64,000 nt of DNA from Gammaproteobacteria bacterium (GTDB taxonomy: Bacteria > Pseudomonadota > Gammaproteobacteria > HTCC5015): assembly GCA_028284675.1 (NCBI GenBank), contig JANQRI010000048.1:15839-79838 (forward strand). Direction: 5' to 3'. Positions 25,975 to 35,100 of the stretch are shown here, one piece after another. A program made the translations under genes and the position numbers. Under the pieces are notes generated by a model. That model made no database searches. It saw nothing but the letters and a program-made list of their open reading frames with translations, and was not told where the DNA came from. The stretch's first letter is position 1; every line of letters starts with the position of its first letter.

Positions 25975-26513
25975 TATTGCGCCGCTCCCTCATTAGCAGC
26001 TGCCGGCGCAGCGTTCTCCAATTCAGGGGCATCACCGATCGAAATATTGGGAAATAATTCGACAGTCTCCAACGTGGCCACCTGCACAATATCAGCACTG
26101 CGCACGCGATCCATCACCTGAATCAGGGTTTTATAATCGACTTTCTTTTCCAATAGCAGCGTGATGCTGTCCTCATCAGGAAATCGTGCCTTAATTTCCA
26201 CCAGCAAATCAGTAAATGCCGCCCAGTCGGTCTCTTCCTGTTGACGTTCGAAAAGCTTTATGACACCCAGGTTCGCATCCTGAATCACAAAACTGTTCTC
26301 ACGTACAACCAACTGCAACTGTAATTTTATTTTTTCCTCTTGCTTGGCTTTGGCATCCAGCGCCGGCAAATTAAGCTCCAGCACCGTCAAGCGCGAAAAC
26401 ACCGCGGTTATCAATAGAAACGGTACCAGGATCACCATTAAATTCAAAAACGCGGTGATATTCAGCTCAACCGTTTTTTCAATATGCCTTCTGCGAGCCA
26501 GCTTCATTAACAT
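25974..26513 (-). CDS. ExbD/TolR-family subunit lacking the membrane Asp
   Basis: A 179-residue ExbD-like protein with one transmembrane helix ('ITAFLNLMVILVPFLLITAVF'; about residues 19-39). Aligned to the second ExbD in the operon, the conserved aspartate is replaced by Asn24, so this subunit should not carry protons itself. The C-terminus is Ala-rich. The ATG at 26507 (two codons later) is an alternative start. It lies four bases after the ExbB-like stop and overlaps the next gene by one base. A pair of unequal ExbD-like proteins next to one ExbB-like protein recalls the AglR/AglS/AglX set of Myxococcus gliding. Confidence 0.85.
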   Translation of the reverse strand: MLMKLARRRHIEKTVELNITAFLNLMVILVPFLLITAVFSRLTVLELNLPALDAKAKQEEKIKLQLQLVVRENSFVIQDANLGVIKLFERQQEETDWAAFTDLLVEIKARFPDEDSITLLLEKKVDYKTLIQVMDRVRSADIVQVATLETVELFPNISIGDAPELENAAPAAANEGAAQ

Positions 26514-26517
26514 ATAC

Positions 26518-27135
26518 TCAGGAGTTATCCATCAGATTAAGGCATTTGACCGCGGCCATTTCAAGATTATCGACCAGCCTTGCCGTTTTGGTGGCTAAAT
26601 ACGAGTGCAGCAAAATCAACGGAATAGCAGCAACCAAGCCAAATGCGGTTGTATTCATTGCAACCGAAATACTCGCGGACAATAAATCCGCTTTCTCAGC
26701 AGGATCAGCAGCGGCAACCGCGGTAAATGCCTGAATCAAACCGATAATCGTGCCAAGCAGACCGAGTAATGTTGCTATGTTTGCAAATGTTGCAAGGTAA
26801 TGGGTGCGTTGCTCCAAGTCAGGCATCACTTCCATCATACCTTCTTCCATTGCCGACTCGATGGTCTCACGTTTGGCGTTGGATTGGCGCCGTGCAAAAC
26901 CATAGTTAAGCATTTGCGCCAAAGGCGTGCTGGTTGCCTGTGTAAGTTTTTGCGCACGCTCATAGTCATTGGCTTTAAGCATCGGAACCAGTTGCGCCCA
27001 GATCTTTTGGGTTTTACTTTGAGTCCTGGCAATATACAAAAAACGCTCTATTGCAATCGCAATTCCAAGCGCCAGCACGATCAGAATCGGATACATAAAA
27101 GGCCCGCCGGTCTGAAAAAATTTTATGATTACCAT
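26518..27135 (-). CDS. ExbB/TolQ/MotA-family proton channel
   Basis: A 205-residue inner-membrane protein with three transmembrane segments. It has the family signature in the last two, 'TLLGLLGTIIGLIQAF' and 'AMNTTAFGLVAAIPLILL', which line the proton path. The cytoplasmic part between helices 1 and 2 is typical in length. It starts the four-gene exbB-exbD-exbD-agmX run, with a ribosome site AAGAGG eight bases before the ATG. The MITE-like element ends 33 bases upstream, so the promoter has either been displaced or is partly provided by the element (outward TTGAGA at its end). Confidence 0.92.
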   Translation of the reverse strand: MVIIKFFQTGGPFMYPILIVLALGIAIAIERFLYIARTQSKTQKIWAQLVPMLKANDYERAQKLTQATSTPLAQMLNYGFARRQSNAKRETIESAMEEGMMEVMPDLEQRTHYLATFANIATLLGLLGTIIGLIQAFTAVAAADPAEKADLLSASISVAMNTTAFGLVAAIPLILLHSYLATKTARLVDNLEMAAVKCLNLMDNS

Positions 27136-27165
27136 GTGAAAACCTCTTTTGAATTAATTTAAATC

Positions 27166-27416
27166 TAGAACCCATCTCAAAATTGCTCGGCTTTGGCATC
27201 CTGCGTCACCCTAACTCCTCCATCCCTGGAGTCGTACGCTTGCTGATACTTCGTTAAAAGCTCGTTCAAAATGCGGGGCTGTAAAGCAGCAAATTTCATA
27301 TAAACTCGACTTTGTCTCCTGAGTCGTTCTAACTCCTCCATCCATGGAGTCGTCCGCTTTCTCACTCACTTTTGCCTCATCTCATCGGCGCTCGCTTAAT
27401 TTTGAGATGAGTTCTA
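27166..27416. mobile_element. MITE-like inverted-repeat element, copy 2
   Basis: The ends GAACCCATCTCAAAATT (27168-27184) and AATTTTGAGATGAGTTC (27398-27414) are inverted repeats with one mismatch. They define a 247-bp unit flanked by TA on both sides. The inside matches copy 1 at 1137-1388 in the reverse orientation. The block with GGATGGAGGAGTTAG occurs twice in this copy (near 27217-27235 and 27331-27350), an internal duplication that copy 1 shows only once. There is no coding capacity for a transposase, so mobilisation would need an element elsewhere. It splits the likely transcription unit between the 78-residue gene and the ExbB gene. Confidence 0.75.
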
Positions 27417-27456
27417 CATAAATTCGCAAGCACTCTGTGCCAGCAATATAAACAAC

Positions 27457-27693
27457 TCAACCTTCCCCAACATCACTGTCTTTAAAGAAAGAAATCGTAC
27501 GCATAAAAAGGGATTTATCTTCCTGCTCCTCCGGCTCGGGCTCGCCTGCATCCGGTTTTATACCGTTAAACTCCGCATCAATCTTGCTCAAAATGCTTTT
27601 TCTTTGAGTTCTATACTCTTCCAGTGACAGCTTACGATTATAATAATCTTCGGACAATGTTCTTAGCATAGATGAAAAGCTCAAATCATTCAT
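27457..27693 (-). CDS. Small acidic protein at the end of the T6SS operon (78 aa)
   Basis: I do not recognise this protein. It is predicted helical. The N-terminal half contains 'EDYYNRKLSLEEYRTQRKSILSKIDAEFNG', which in short reads as K-L-S-L-E-E-Y-R-x-x-R: a pattern seen in short oligomerisation motifs such as SHOCT-like segments. An acidic linker 'EPEPEEQEDKS' follows and the tail is 'SDVGEG'. There is no signal peptide or membrane segment. Its ATG overlaps the stop of the kinase gene (ATGA type overlap at 27693), which supports real translation coupled to ppkA. A role as a small accessory of the kinase or T6SS regulation is an inference from that coupling. Confidence 0.65.
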   Translation of the reverse strand: MNDLSFSSMLRTLSEDYYNRKLSLEEYRTQRKSILSKIDAEFNGIKPDAGEPEPEEQEDKSLFMRTISFFKDSDVGEG

Positions 27694-30599
27694 TACTGCA
27701 CCTGTATTTCTCTGAGCACCCGAAAGCCGGTAATCATATCAGCTTTTCCGGAATGTCCGGCAATCGTTGTTATATCACATTCATCCATACCCACTTCATA
27801 AGAGCCGCCGATAGCAACAAGCTTTCGACCCTTATCATAAACCCATTCCTGGGCATTGCCGACATAGTTAACCAGACCCCAACCATTTTGCTTGCCGGTG
27901 GTTGCCTTAACCAGCTCCTGCCCTTTCTGTATACCGCGTGTATTCAGCCGGCAGTTACGATTCGGGTCCAGCGAAACCCGCTTGGCTTTCGCCGCATAAA
28001 CCCACTCATTTTTAGTCGGTAAGCGATATGTCCTGCCGGTTTTTTTACTCAGCCATTTCATATAAGCATTGGCAACATTCACCGTCATATTGGTTGCAGG
28101 CAAATCAGCGCTCCTGCCGGATACTTCACCGCATACGCTGGATGTTTTACAAAACCGATTAAGCTCAGCAACACTTAACTCATACTTGCCAATCGCAAAC
28201 ATTTTAATGCTTTTACTTTTAGGGATCACAACCAATGCCGGGCCGCTCCCGCTGCCTTGAATTTTATCCCTGCAAATAGTTCGTTTACCGCGCGCACCCA
28301 AACCCGCAATCGAAATATCACAAGGGTCCCGGGGAACAATTTTAATTGCGGCTATCTTGCGATTGGACGGAAACATCCGTAACGCATATTTTTTGGATTC
28401 TTCTGCCCGCTCCGGAAACGCCTTGCCAACCTGGGTTATACAGGCAACCAGTGAATTAATAAAGCCGGGCTCCAGTTTTCTATATCGGGTCGCATCCAGT
28501 GATTTAAGTTTCTTGATTGCAGTATCCAGATTCCGCATATTCAATCTGGACTGGCAACGCAACTGCCGGTTCACATTATCCAGTGCAACATCAAACTCCC
28601 GTTTCGCGGTATTCACTTTCGGCTTTTTATCCGCAACGGCTGTCCGCGGTTTCTCTTCTCTAACCGGTGCTGCCCGGGACCGCTCAATGGCGGCTGCAAG
28701 CAGATTTTTTTGCTTATCCAGTTCATCAGTATCGCTAGTGTAGCGATATGCATTTTCGATCAGGACCTTTGTCCGTTTGTACTGACCGGCTTTCCGGTAT
28801 CTTTCAATGGTATCGATATACAAAGTATAAATAGTTCGCTCCATTTTCTGCTGCCAGGCTATATGCCGCCTGCTCTCAGAACCGTCGAGCCATTTATCGG
28901 CCAACTTCAGCATTTCTCTGATATTGGATACTTCCGACCAGACCTGCTCTTCCCAAATTTCAGAAAAATCCGGACTCGCAACCAGCCTGTCGAGCGACTT
29001 CATATAAAAATCGAGCTGAACCTCATATTCAACTTTATTTCTAATATCCTCCTCGGAAATTCCGGTTGTTTCCTCTCGCGAAAATTGCGTATAAGCAATC
29101 ACTATCAATGTAGCCAACAATGCCAAACCGGTGTAAAGCGCATAAGCAGGCTTATAGCGGGTGGTTAATTCATGCAAAAGCGTCTCTATGGAATCAACAC
29201 GGTCTTCGCGCCGAAAAGCCAGAGCTTTCTCGACTGCCCGCCATTGTCGCCGGCTCAAACCTTCAATACGTTTCGGCCTTAGATTTTGTCTTTCGGCTTC
29301 ATTTGCCGGAACCTTGTCAAACGGGTGCCGGCCGGTAAACATCTCATAGATTACACAACCCAGTGCGTAAATATCATCGCGAACATCAGGAGCCTGCCCC
29401 TCCAACATTTCCAGGCTCGCATAAGGTGGTGTTAATGCACCCAGATTACCGGCATCAAAAACGGTTTTATCCGCTGGGTTATCTAAAAAATGTTCGGCCT
29501 TTGCGACCGCACGTGCAATTCCAAAATCAAAAACTTTAGCGAGCCCTTTGTTTGTTACAAAAACATTGCCCGGTTTAAAATCAGAATGTATTACATCCTG
29601 CGCATGCGCATGACTTAATGCGGCACACAACCCTTTTACGATGTTCCAGATATCATCAGTCGGTAAACCGGTGGATTTATACTGCCGGATTAACTGATCC
29701 AACGGCTTGCCTTCCATATATTCCATTGTCATAAATACAATATCGCCGTCTTTGTCAAAATCAAAAACATTCACGATATTGGGGTGCGCCATACGCTGGG
29801 ATTTTCTTGATTCCCGCTGCAGCGCGATAAATGCCTCAGGATGGCTTTTGAATTCTTCGCTGAGTACTTTTATCGCAACATAAGGGTCCCGGTCCTGTGC
29901 TTCGACCTTAAGCAGGTCTTTAGCTTTATACACGACCCCCATTCCACCGGACCCCAGCACATCCTCCAGAATAAAGCGCTCTTTTAAAACACTGTCAGTG
30001 CTGACGGTACGAGTCTGCTCCGCAGTTGAATGATTCCTGACAGAGGGCACTGAAACCGTATCATTACTTCTGCCGGTTTGTTCTGTTGAGATTCCACTCT
30101 GAGCGGTATTTTCCGGCTGAACGCTTGGAGGCTTATAACGGGTTACATCAGCTGTTGGAACCGGCCTTGAAGCAATCCGGGTTTTATCCGAATCATCGTT
30201 CTCGGACATATCGCTCCCGGAATCATGCTGCAAATCCGCCGCCGGTTTTTTCGGTGCGATTCGTGTTTTGTCATCCCGGGAAACATGTGGTGCAATGCGT
30301 GTTTTATCACCCTGTTTCGGAGACTGCTTTACATCACGTGGCGCAATGCGTGTTTTATCATCCTGCATCGCAGATTGCTTTACCCTAGGCGATGCAATTC
30401 GTGTTTTATCATCTTGTCTCGGAGACTGCTTTGCATCACGCGGCGCAATTCGCGTTTTATCATCCTGTTCATTCTGTTTTGCAGGGGCTATACGGGTATG
30501 ATCATCCGCCTCAGCCTTATTATCGGGAAGATTTTGGATACGGGTTTTATCGTCGTCCGCGTCAGTCACTGACTGCCTGCCCAAGTGCGTCAGGCACAC
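27693..30599 (-). CDS. ppkA: PpkA-type Ser/Thr protein kinase with DKTRI repeat tail and FGE-sulfatase domain
   Basis: A 968-residue transmembrane kinase of the threonine phosphorylation pathway that switches on T6SS. Residues 15-155 hold eight copies of a [D/G/S]-D-[K/H]-T-R-I motif (Thr 19, 35, 49, 66, 83, 100, 112, 140) plus a degenerate ninth. The kinase domain runs from about 209 to 480, with 'LGSGGMGVVYKAKD', VAIK (Lys244), 'HSDFKPGN' in place of HRD, and 'DFGIAR'. A transmembrane helix follows at about 480-502, then a periplasmic helical region and a C-terminal formylglycine-enzyme/SUMF1-like domain ending in 'GFRVLREI'. The start overlaps pppA by 38 bases; a GTG at 30569 would avoid most of this and keep all the repeats. 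Activity should be reversed by PppA and the target read by the FHA protein TagH. Confidence 0.93.
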   Translation of the reverse strand: MCLTHLGRQSVTDADDDKTRIQNLPDNKAEADDHTRIAPAKQNEQDDKTRIAPRDAKQSPRQDDKTRIASPRVKQSAMQDDKTRIAPRDVKQSPKQGDKTRIAPHVSRDDKTRIAPKKPAADLQHDSGSDMSENDDSDKTRIASRPVPTADVTRYKPPSVQPENTAQSGISTEQTGRSNDTVSVPSVRNHSTAEQTRTVSTDSVLKERFILEDVLGSGGMGVVYKAKDLLKVEAQDRDPYVAIKVLSEEFKSHPEAFIALQRESRKSQRMAHPNIVNVFDFDKDGDIVFMTMEYMEGKPLDQLIRQYKSTGLPTDDIWNIVKGLCAALSHAHAQDVIHSDFKPGNVFVTNKGLAKVFDFGIARAVAKAEHFLDNPADKTVFDAGNLGALTPPYASLEMLEGQAPDVRDDIYALGCVIYEMFTGRHPFDKVPANEAERQNLRPKRIEGLSRRQWRAVEKALAFRREDRVDSIETLLHELTTRYKPAYALYTGLALLATLIVIAYTQFSREETTGISEEDIRNKVEYEVQLDFYMKSLDRLVASPDFSEIWEEQVWSEVSNIREMLKLADKWLDGSESRRHIAWQQKMERTIYTLYIDTIERYRKAGQYKRTKVLIENAYRYTSDTDELDKQKNLLAAAIERSRAAPVREEKPRTAVADKKPKVNTAKREFDVALDNVNRQLRCQSRLNMRNLDTAIKKLKSLDATRYRKLEPGFINSLVACITQVGKAFPERAEESKKYALRMFPSNRKIAAIKIVPRDPCDISIAGLGARGKRTICRDKIQGSGSGPALVVIPKSKSIKMFAIGKYELSVAELNRFCKTSSVCGEVSGRSADLPATNMTVNVANAYMKWLSKKTGRTYRLPTKNEWVYAAKAKRVSLDPNRNCRLNTRGIQKGQELVKATTGKQNGWGLVNYVGNAQEWVYDKGRKLVAIGGSYEVGMDECDITTIAGHSGKADMITGFRVLREIQVQ
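30170..30550 (-). repeat. DKTRI threonine-motif repeats in the kinase N-terminus
   Basis: Eight motif copies are present. Three consecutive units are 17 codons long (51 bp) with the pattern DDKTRIAP-x-x-x-KQSPxQ. The threonine and the +2 isoleucine never vary among the eight copies while the linkers do, which suggests selection on the motif rather than mere slippage. Confidence 0.8.
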
Positions 30600-31332
30600 C
30601 TTTTACTATAATTAGTGAGACATTATCTGTGGCACCATTTGACAACGCCTTGCTCAACAACTCATCGGTTCCCTGCTCAACATCCTGTTTGTTCATACAG
30701 TTCATGATATCGTCTTGCTCGACAGCATTATATAAACCATCGCTGCAAAGTAAAAATGTATCGCCTATCTGCGTGCCGAATACATTGATATCCACATAGA
30801 CCTCCGCACCGACCCCGATCGCTCGGGTGATCACATTGGAGTCCGGATGGTATTTTGCATCTTCGGGTTTCAAATAACCCTGCTGCACAAGTTCCTCGAT
30901 CTGACTGTGGTCCCTGGAGAGCTGCAGCAATTCATTGTTTCGAAATCGATATAACCTGGAATCGCCAACCCATAAGCAGACTCCAACTCTGCCACGAATA
31001 ATCAACGTGACAATCGTACTGCCGATTGTGCGGTTATCCAGCATGATATCCGCATACTCAAGCATACGGTGGTTAACATCAATTAAGCAGTCTTCAACTG
31101 CATCAACGATCTCATTTAAACTTCTCTGATCTTCAACCTCTTCAAGCGCCCTGACAATCATATTGCTGGCGACATCACCGACTTCATGCCCTCCCATACC
31201 ATCAGCTACCGCCCAAACCCCCTTGGCAGTCATCGACAGTACTGCGTCCTCGTTGACTTCTCTGACAGTGCCGACATCGGTATCCGCACAAGATCGCCAC
31301 TTTATCGGCCGCCTGACCGTTTTATCACTCAT
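30562..31332 (-). CDS. pppA: PP2C-type protein phosphatase PppA
   Basis: A 256-residue soluble phosphatase that counteracts the PpkA kinase and keeps T6SS off. PP2C metal-binding motifs are visible: 'NEDAVL' near residue 27, 'VADGMGGHEVGD' near residue 42, 'LWVGDSRLYRF' in the middle and 'LLCSDGLYN' and 'DNVSLIIV' near the end. The N-terminus 'MSDKTVRRP' has a D-K-T-V motif like those in TssL and the kinase. The gene overlaps the kinase frame at its 3' end. The order tagF-pppA-ppkA is common in T6SS loci with post-translational control. Confidence 0.93.
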   Translation of the reverse strand: MSDKTVRRPIKWRSCADTDVGTVREVNEDAVLSMTAKGVWAVADGMGGHEVGDVASNMIVRALEEVEDQRSLNEIVDAVEDCLIDVNHRMLEYADIMLDNRTIGSTIVTLIIRGRVGVCLWVGDSRLYRFRNNELLQLSRDHSQIEELVQQGYLKPEDAKYHPDSNVITRAIGVGAEVYVDINVFGTQIGDTFLLCSDGLYNAVEQDDIMNCMNKQDVEQGTDELLSKALSNGATDNVSLIIVKGVPDALGQAVSD

Positions 31333-31390
31333 TCCAAAACTGTTCCGGTATTATTTTGCCAATATTTTCAATCTGGCCGGCAGTATCAAC

Positions 31391-32113
31391 TCACTGCCTG
31401 AGGTTATAAGGTTGTTGCCAGTTACGCTGCGCCCATTGCCCATCCAGCATGGAGGCAATACCACCCAGCGGCGGTAACCCCCTCGTGGTAAACACACAAG
31501 GCAATACGCGCTCTGAACCTTTAGTCGTCCAAAGACTGTAACTCGACAATGACACCGACAAATATGAATCCAGCAGACATGGAAAAACCGAAGCCGACGC
31601 TTGTTCCTCAAAGTCCATATTAACCACCAACGCGCTGCCATCCCCGGCATTCGCGTCGCGGCTGTACATAGGATAAAGCTCATGGTTAACATTAGTGACT
31701 TCCTGCATCAAATCATCGACAACCAGTTCACCGTCGAGAGCACGCAATGCAATCTCCTCAACACCTTCAAACCAGCCACTGAGGTTTGCCAAAAACTCAA
31801 GCGGATTTACGCCGGTGGGAATCTGCATCACAACGGAAAAAGGAAAATATCGTCCAACCCTGTCAACGCTGGGCATTAAAATACCCGCCCACGCTGCACT
31901 ATCGATCACCCCCGGGGAAAACACAAAGCGCCATATCGGGCTGGTCAGATAAACATCCAGCCAGTCGGTACCGATCTGCTCCTGTGACCCTGCGACAAAA
32001 TGCTGCAGCCATTCGTCCCAGGTATTTATAAACTCAGTCGGCAGGTTGCGGTGAACAAAGTCACCGTGCGCCGGCAGTTTGCCGAACAAACCTATCGTGG
32101 CGATATCATTCAC
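31391..32113 (-). CDS. tagF: T6SS-associated protein TagF (ImpM family)
   Basis: A 240-residue cytoplasmic protein of the TagF/ImpM family. The family N-terminus is present: 'GLFGKLPAHGDFVHRNLP', followed by 'WDEWLQ' and 'SPIWRFVFSPGV'. TagF is a negative regulator of T6SS assembly in Pseudomonas, acting apart from the PpkA/PppA kinase pathway, and in some species it is fused to PppA. Here the two are separate but adjacent. Its ATG begins directly after the tssM stop codon, so the two are translated from one message. Confidence 0.93.
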   Translation of the reverse strand: MNDIATIGLFGKLPAHGDFVHRNLPTEFINTWDEWLQHFVAGSQEQIGTDWLDVYLTSPIWRFVFSPGVIDSAAWAGILMPSVDRVGRYFPFSVVMQIPTGVNPLEFLANLSGWFEGVEEIALRALDGELVVDDLMQEVTNVNHELYPMYSRDANAGDGSALVVNMDFEEQASASVFPCLLDSYLSVSLSSYSLWTTKGSERVLPCVFTTRGLPPLGGIASMLDGQWAQRNWQQPYNLRQ

Positions 32114-35100
32114 CTATATGGACTCCGGGCACCGAAAAGAACCGAGCAGATCTTTACTAAACGGGTTATTCACACTCTTGGCTTTTATCTCATAGGTAAT
32201 TTGATGCGAAATATTTCTGGAGCGGCCTGCATGACGGACCGTTTCCGATACATCAAATGTAATCAAATACACATTTGATCGGGAGGTGTTTCTTAACTTG
32301 GAACGATCCAACAGCTTAAACCACGCCCACGACCCATCGTATGTTTTGGAGTGCAGGTCACCTTCCAAATCCTCGAAAATCAGCCTGACTCTTCTGTTAT
32401 CGCCGGCACCGGACCATTGCAATGATTTCCAGAACTTGGGCCCATGGTTATACGAAACTCTTTTATCGCCAACCTCAAGTGTAAAACGCGCATCCTTTTT
32501 TTCCATCCGGTAAGGTTTTAATTCAAAAGTGATGCCCGGAACATTGGGGTTATCCCGGAAAAATACATTCTTTATAAACTGTGCACGCCGCACCTGATTT
32601 AACATCTGTTTGGAGAATCCCAGACTATAATTGTCTACCGCCCGGTTGCCCCAGCCACTGCGTGTATCGATAAAAGGCTTTAACATTTCCTGATAGAATT
32701 TATCAACACTGCCCTGCGGTTTAAAAAACTCACTAAAGTCGAACAACGCAAGCTCGTCTTTAGCAGAGCGGTTCAGCGGATAACGTCCCGCCAAGCCTTG
32801 AGAACAAGGCCCATAAACCTGGGTTTGCCACTCAGTATTCACATGCTGACGCGCAGACCCCAAAACCACTTTCCAGGTTTCATCCGATAATGAAGCTAAC
32901 CAGCGCCTGACCTCAGGCGGAGTATTTTTCGAATAGGATCTTAATGAAGTGATTGGATTACCTGCGCCGCTTTGATAACGCGCTTTGGCAATTTCAAAAG
33001 ATTTTTTCGACGGGTCCGGTGACATCGATACTTCCGCGACAAACTCCTGCAGTAACTGTACTCTCTGAATGATGGAGTTTATCGGTGCCGGTTTCTTCGA
33101 GCTTTCACGCAGCAGGACATGTAAATCCCTGAATTGCCTGTCAACCTTGGTACCGTCAAATGTACTGGCAAGCAAACCGGTTGCTTTACCGGCATTCCCT
33201 TCATTGTGATCATCGGCCAGATTGGCAAGCACCGGCGGCGTTAACTGGGTGTTGGTGGTCAGCACCTGCAAAATAGCGAGTAAAGGCGAGTAAACCGGAT
33301 CTGTAAATCCGGTCAGAACATCATTCGCCTGCTTAAGGTTCTGAAACCCGGCAATTTCCAGAGACCCCAATACGTTTTTCCATGCATTTGCATAATCAGA
33401 CATATAGTGGTCTTTAACTTTTTCACTGATCTCATCAAGATCTTCTTCAATAAAATCAACTTTCGCCGTTTTATCATCCGACAATACCCAGCGCTCATTC
33501 ACAATATCCGCGATTACCGGTGACTCAGTGGACAAATCAACATTTTCATAACCTTCTATCGTAAACAACACCGGCACGGACAATGCACGGGTCACTTCAG
33601 GCGTCAAGCGGTATGCTTCCCTGACAGACTCACCAAATTCATTCAGCAAATCAACCGGCTGCGCATAATCGGGGTTGGTGCGAACGCGACTGTAGATACG
33701 CTGCGAGACCGGCACACGCAGCAACAGCGTCCGGGTTCTGTTCACCAAAGAATTGTTTAAACCGACAGCTTCCAGATCCAGACCCAGTAAAGCATCCAGG
33801 TGTTTTTCAAGCTCTTTGCGTTTGCTGGCCTCTCCATGCAACTTGTTCGACCAGTTGGTCTGAAACCAGTCCATGATCAAATCGGTGTCCATATGTTCGA
33901 TCTTATTGAACATCAGATAGCTGCGAAATGTGTTGTATAAATCCCCACCACGGTGACCCTGCTTCAGGTACACCTCAAGATAATCAATCAGTCGCGGCAA
34001 TAACAACGCTTTTAAATAAGCCGCATAAGCGGTGTCAGCCGCCTGATCAACATTTCCATCATACAGGCCCATGCCTGACAACCAGGGGTGCTCTTCCTGG
34101 TCATACACTATGCTGGCTTTGCCAAGCGCATTTAAAGGTGGCAAGACCACTCTTAAATCCTTGTTCCAGGCACTGAGTCGTTTGTTCTCGGAATTAAATT
34201 CAGCGATGTAAGACTCAACCTCAGACATAAACATTTCATGCCGGGTAATGCTGCCGGCCCAAACCACGATCAACAAAATACCCAGCGCAACCACACCCAC
34301 ATAACTGGCATGCCGAACCCAGCGAAAAACCATTTCATATTTTCTGTTCGAACCGACAAGTTCGGATTCCGGAAAGATCACATCACGAAACAGGCGTCCC
34401 AGAAAAAAGCTTTTACCCTGTTGATACGGCATTTGCGCAGCCTCACGTGCAAACCCGAAAGTGGACGCAACCGAGCTCATCAAACGGTCAATCGGTGTGC
34501 CGTCCTGGGTGCCGCTTGAGAAATACACACCGCGCAGATAAGGCTGAAAACGATAACGGTTTTTTACAAATGTTTGTTTTACAAAACTCTCAATAATCGA
34601 CTGCAGATTTTCCATCTGCTGTGGAAAACCCTGAATCGCGCCACGGCGCTTCACATCGCGCTCCTGGTGTACCCGCCAGAGCACACGGTCATAGATTCTT
34701 TGCAGCAGTTTTTGAAACTCTGAGCCTAAAAATGTGAAATCCGGTCCCTGTGAAGCCTCCGGTGCATTCGGTAATGACACACCCCAAACCTGCTCACGTT
34801 CTTCCCTGCTCAGATCCTCAAAAAATTCAGAGAAGCCTGAAACCAAATCGGATTTGGTAAACATCAGATAAATTGGAAAACGAATTTCCAGCTTATCCAT
34901 CAGTTCATCAATGCGGGTGCGTATCGTTTTCGCATGCACGATTCGCTCCTCTTCAGTCTGGGTCAGCAGATCCTGCAGGCTGATCGCGACAATCGCACCA
35001 TTTATTGGTCTGCGCGGCCGGTTCTTCTTCAACAAATTCAAAAAACCTTCCCAGGCGGAACTGTCGACGACCTTGTGACTGTCCTGAGTGGTATAGCGAC

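Noticed and set aside
30170..30550. Possible CRISPR-like array from regularly spaced repeats
   Set aside because: The units are in-frame 51-bp protein repeats with similar 'spacers', not a CRISPR array, and no cas gene is present. The same applies to the repeat at the right edge.
30086..30799. Plus-strand frames opposite the kinase repeats and pppA
   Set aside because: Repetitive shadows of the DKTRI repeats; no ribosome site, and the kinase frame is certain.
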